Below, piece after piece: positions 4,701 through 5,693 of a stretch of DNA of 5,693 bases. The stretch is from positions 1-5,693 of the forward strand of contig JAGPEW010000059.1 in the NCBI GenBank assembly GCA_018056825.1, in the 5' to 3' direction. Source of the stretch: Candidatus Sordicultor aquaticus (GTDB lineage: Bacteria; Atribacterota; Atribacteria; Atribacterales; Caldatribacteriaceae). Each line of letters begins with the position of its first letter. Position 1 is the first letter of the stretch. A program made the position numbers and the translations under genes. The notes below the pieces were generated by a model. The model was not told the DNA's origin, ran no database searches, and saw nothing but the letters and a program-made list of their open reading frames with translations.

Positions 4701-5693
4701 ATGAAAATTTTGACTTATGATATAGGAACAAGTGCAGTTAAAGTGTCTCTTTTCTCAGAAGAAGGACTTTTGCTTTCCTCAGTTAGTTCTAACCTCACAA
4801 CTAAGGTTGAAGGTAGGAAAGTAACCCAAGACCCACAGGAATGGTGGGAGAAATTTTTAAGCTGTGCTCGTCAATGTTTGCAAGAAGTCAATGATGGGGA
4901 AGAAATAACCATTGTAGGCACCGGTCAAATGGAAGACCTGATTTTGATTGATGAAGAGGGAAATCCTTTGACCGACGCTTCTCTTTACAGCGATTCTAAT
5001 ATTGGTGACTATGAGCTACCTCAGAACCTGAAAGCAACAATTGAGAGTAAAATTCCTAACCAATTAGATAGCTTTACTCCTCTGGTTAAGATGTTTTACC
5101 TTTCTTTTACTACCCAGCTTTTAGCAAAAGCTAGCTATGTCCTCTTGGGAGCCAAAGATTACATCAATTTCAAGCTCACTGGTGAATCCTGGACTGACCC
5201 CACTAATGCTGCTACTACTGGTTTATTTGATTGTAATTTGCGAACATGGGTAGCGGAAGCAGCTGATTGTCTCTCTTTGGATTTGTTGCCTCGAATTGGT
5301 CAGCCCTATGAGGAAATAGGAAGAGTTAAGATGGAATTGTTACCCCTCTTGGGATTTAAGACGAGCTCAGCACCTTTAGTTTTAAACGGAGTCGGAGATT
5401 TGGGGGCGGTTACTCTGGGGGCCGGGATATTTGAGGTGGGAGATAGCTATTTTTATTTGGGCACCACTGGTTGGTCAGCGGTTTTATCTCAAGCCATTGC
5501 ACCTAACCGCGATCTTTTTTCTCTGGCTGGTTTTCGGGAGGGAGAATGGGTGGTTGTCGCTCCTTTACTAAATCTGGGCAACGTGTATGACTGGGCGTTA
5601 GAAACTTTTTTTAAGAAGAAAAATTATCAACAAGGAGAGAAAGCTTTAAAAAATAAAGCCGAAGTTAACTTACAAGTTTGGCCTTATTTAAAC
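4701..5693 (+). CDS. FGGY-family carbohydrate kinase, XylB-like (partial, runs off window)
   Basis: The frame is open from ATG 4701 to the window edge: 331 codons of a family usually near 500. The product would phosphorylate the imported sugar or its derivative with ATP in the cytoplasm. Seen in order are the N-terminal phosphate motif YDIGTSAVKVSLF with D7, QDPQEWW (43-49), GTGQMED (73-79, aligned with GIAGQMHG of XylB), LGAKDYINFKLTGE...TDPTNAATTGLFD (the XylB-like PKDYLRLRMTGEFASD region), and GVGDLGA with D233, where E. coli XylB has its catalytic Asp233. LGTTGWSAV follows (the LGTSG motif). The substrate-facing histidine of GQMHG is E78, and the usual W-x-D-x-R is replaced by YSDSN (96-100), so D-xylulose need not be the substrate. 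The ATG directly follows the TAA of the previous gene with only a weak GGTG ahead, implying translational coupling. The C-terminal actin-like domain is cut off. Confidence 0.92.
   Translation, partial: MKILTYDIGTSAVKVSLFSEEGLLLSSVSSNLTTKVEGRKVTQDPQEWWEKFLSCARQCLQEVNDGEEITIVGTGQMEDLILIDEEGNPLTDASLYSDSNIGDYELPQNLKATIESKIPNQLDSFTPLVKMFYLSFTTQLLAKASYVLLGAKDYINFKLTGESWTDPTNAATTGLFDCNLRTWVAEAADCLSLDLLPRIGQPYEEIGRVKMELLPLLGFKTSSAPLVLNGVGDLGAVTLGAGIFEVGDSYFYLGTTGWSAVLSQAIAPNRDLFSLAGFREGEWVVVAPLLNLGNVYDWALETFFKKKNYQQGEKALKNKAEVNLQVWPYLN

Overview
The window is an AT-rich bacterial segment with everything coding on the + strand. It carries most of a carbohydrate-uptake and catabolism operon, preceded by a gene-poor, partly decayed upstream region. 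The organism cannot be named from this sequence. The promoter is a textbook sigma-70/sigma-A type, several starts have G-rich Shine-Dalgarno sequences, and ATA, AGA and AGG codons are common. The solute-binding protein has an ordinary Sec signal peptide with no lipobox, which suits an organism with a periplasm (a diderm such as Thermotogota, a diderm Firmicute or a related thermophile-type lineage) better than a typical monoderm Firmicute. This is an inference, not an identification.

Layout. Bases 1-84 are the last 27 codons of an unrecognised gene. Bases 85-522 hold no intact gene. They contain an orphan Shine-Dalgarno sequence, a 42-codon remnant resembling the end of a bacterial Ig-like domain, a perfect 42-nt palindrome, and a strong promoter (TTGACT-17-TATAAT, 419-447) with an inverted repeat running into its -35 box. 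From 523 to the end of the window runs one tightly packed gene set: a periplasmic sugar-binding protein (523-1452), an RbsA/MglA-type double ATPase (1535-3031), an RbsC-type permease (3037-3966), a protein homologous to the tryptophan synthase alpha subunit TrpA (3978-4700), and an FGGY-family carbohydrate kinase (4701 to beyond the window). After the 82-nt gap behind the binding-protein gene, which holds a hairpin, intergenic distances are 5, 11 and 0 nt.

How the genes may work together. The first three encode a complete CUT2 (ribose/xylose-class) ABC importer. FGGY kinases phosphorylate imported sugars, usually ketoses or polyols. The TrpA-like protein sits between importer and kinase, with no trpB or other trp gene in view. 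It keeps the two catalytic acids of TrpA at the exact 11-residue spacing and the glycines and serine of the phosphate site, but has changed residues at the TrpB-facing and indole-facing positions. The most interesting reading is a catabolic pathway in which a sugar is imported, phosphorylated by the kinase, and cleaved in a retro-aldol reaction by a repurposed TrpA barrel. The homology is well supported; the pathway is a hypothesis.
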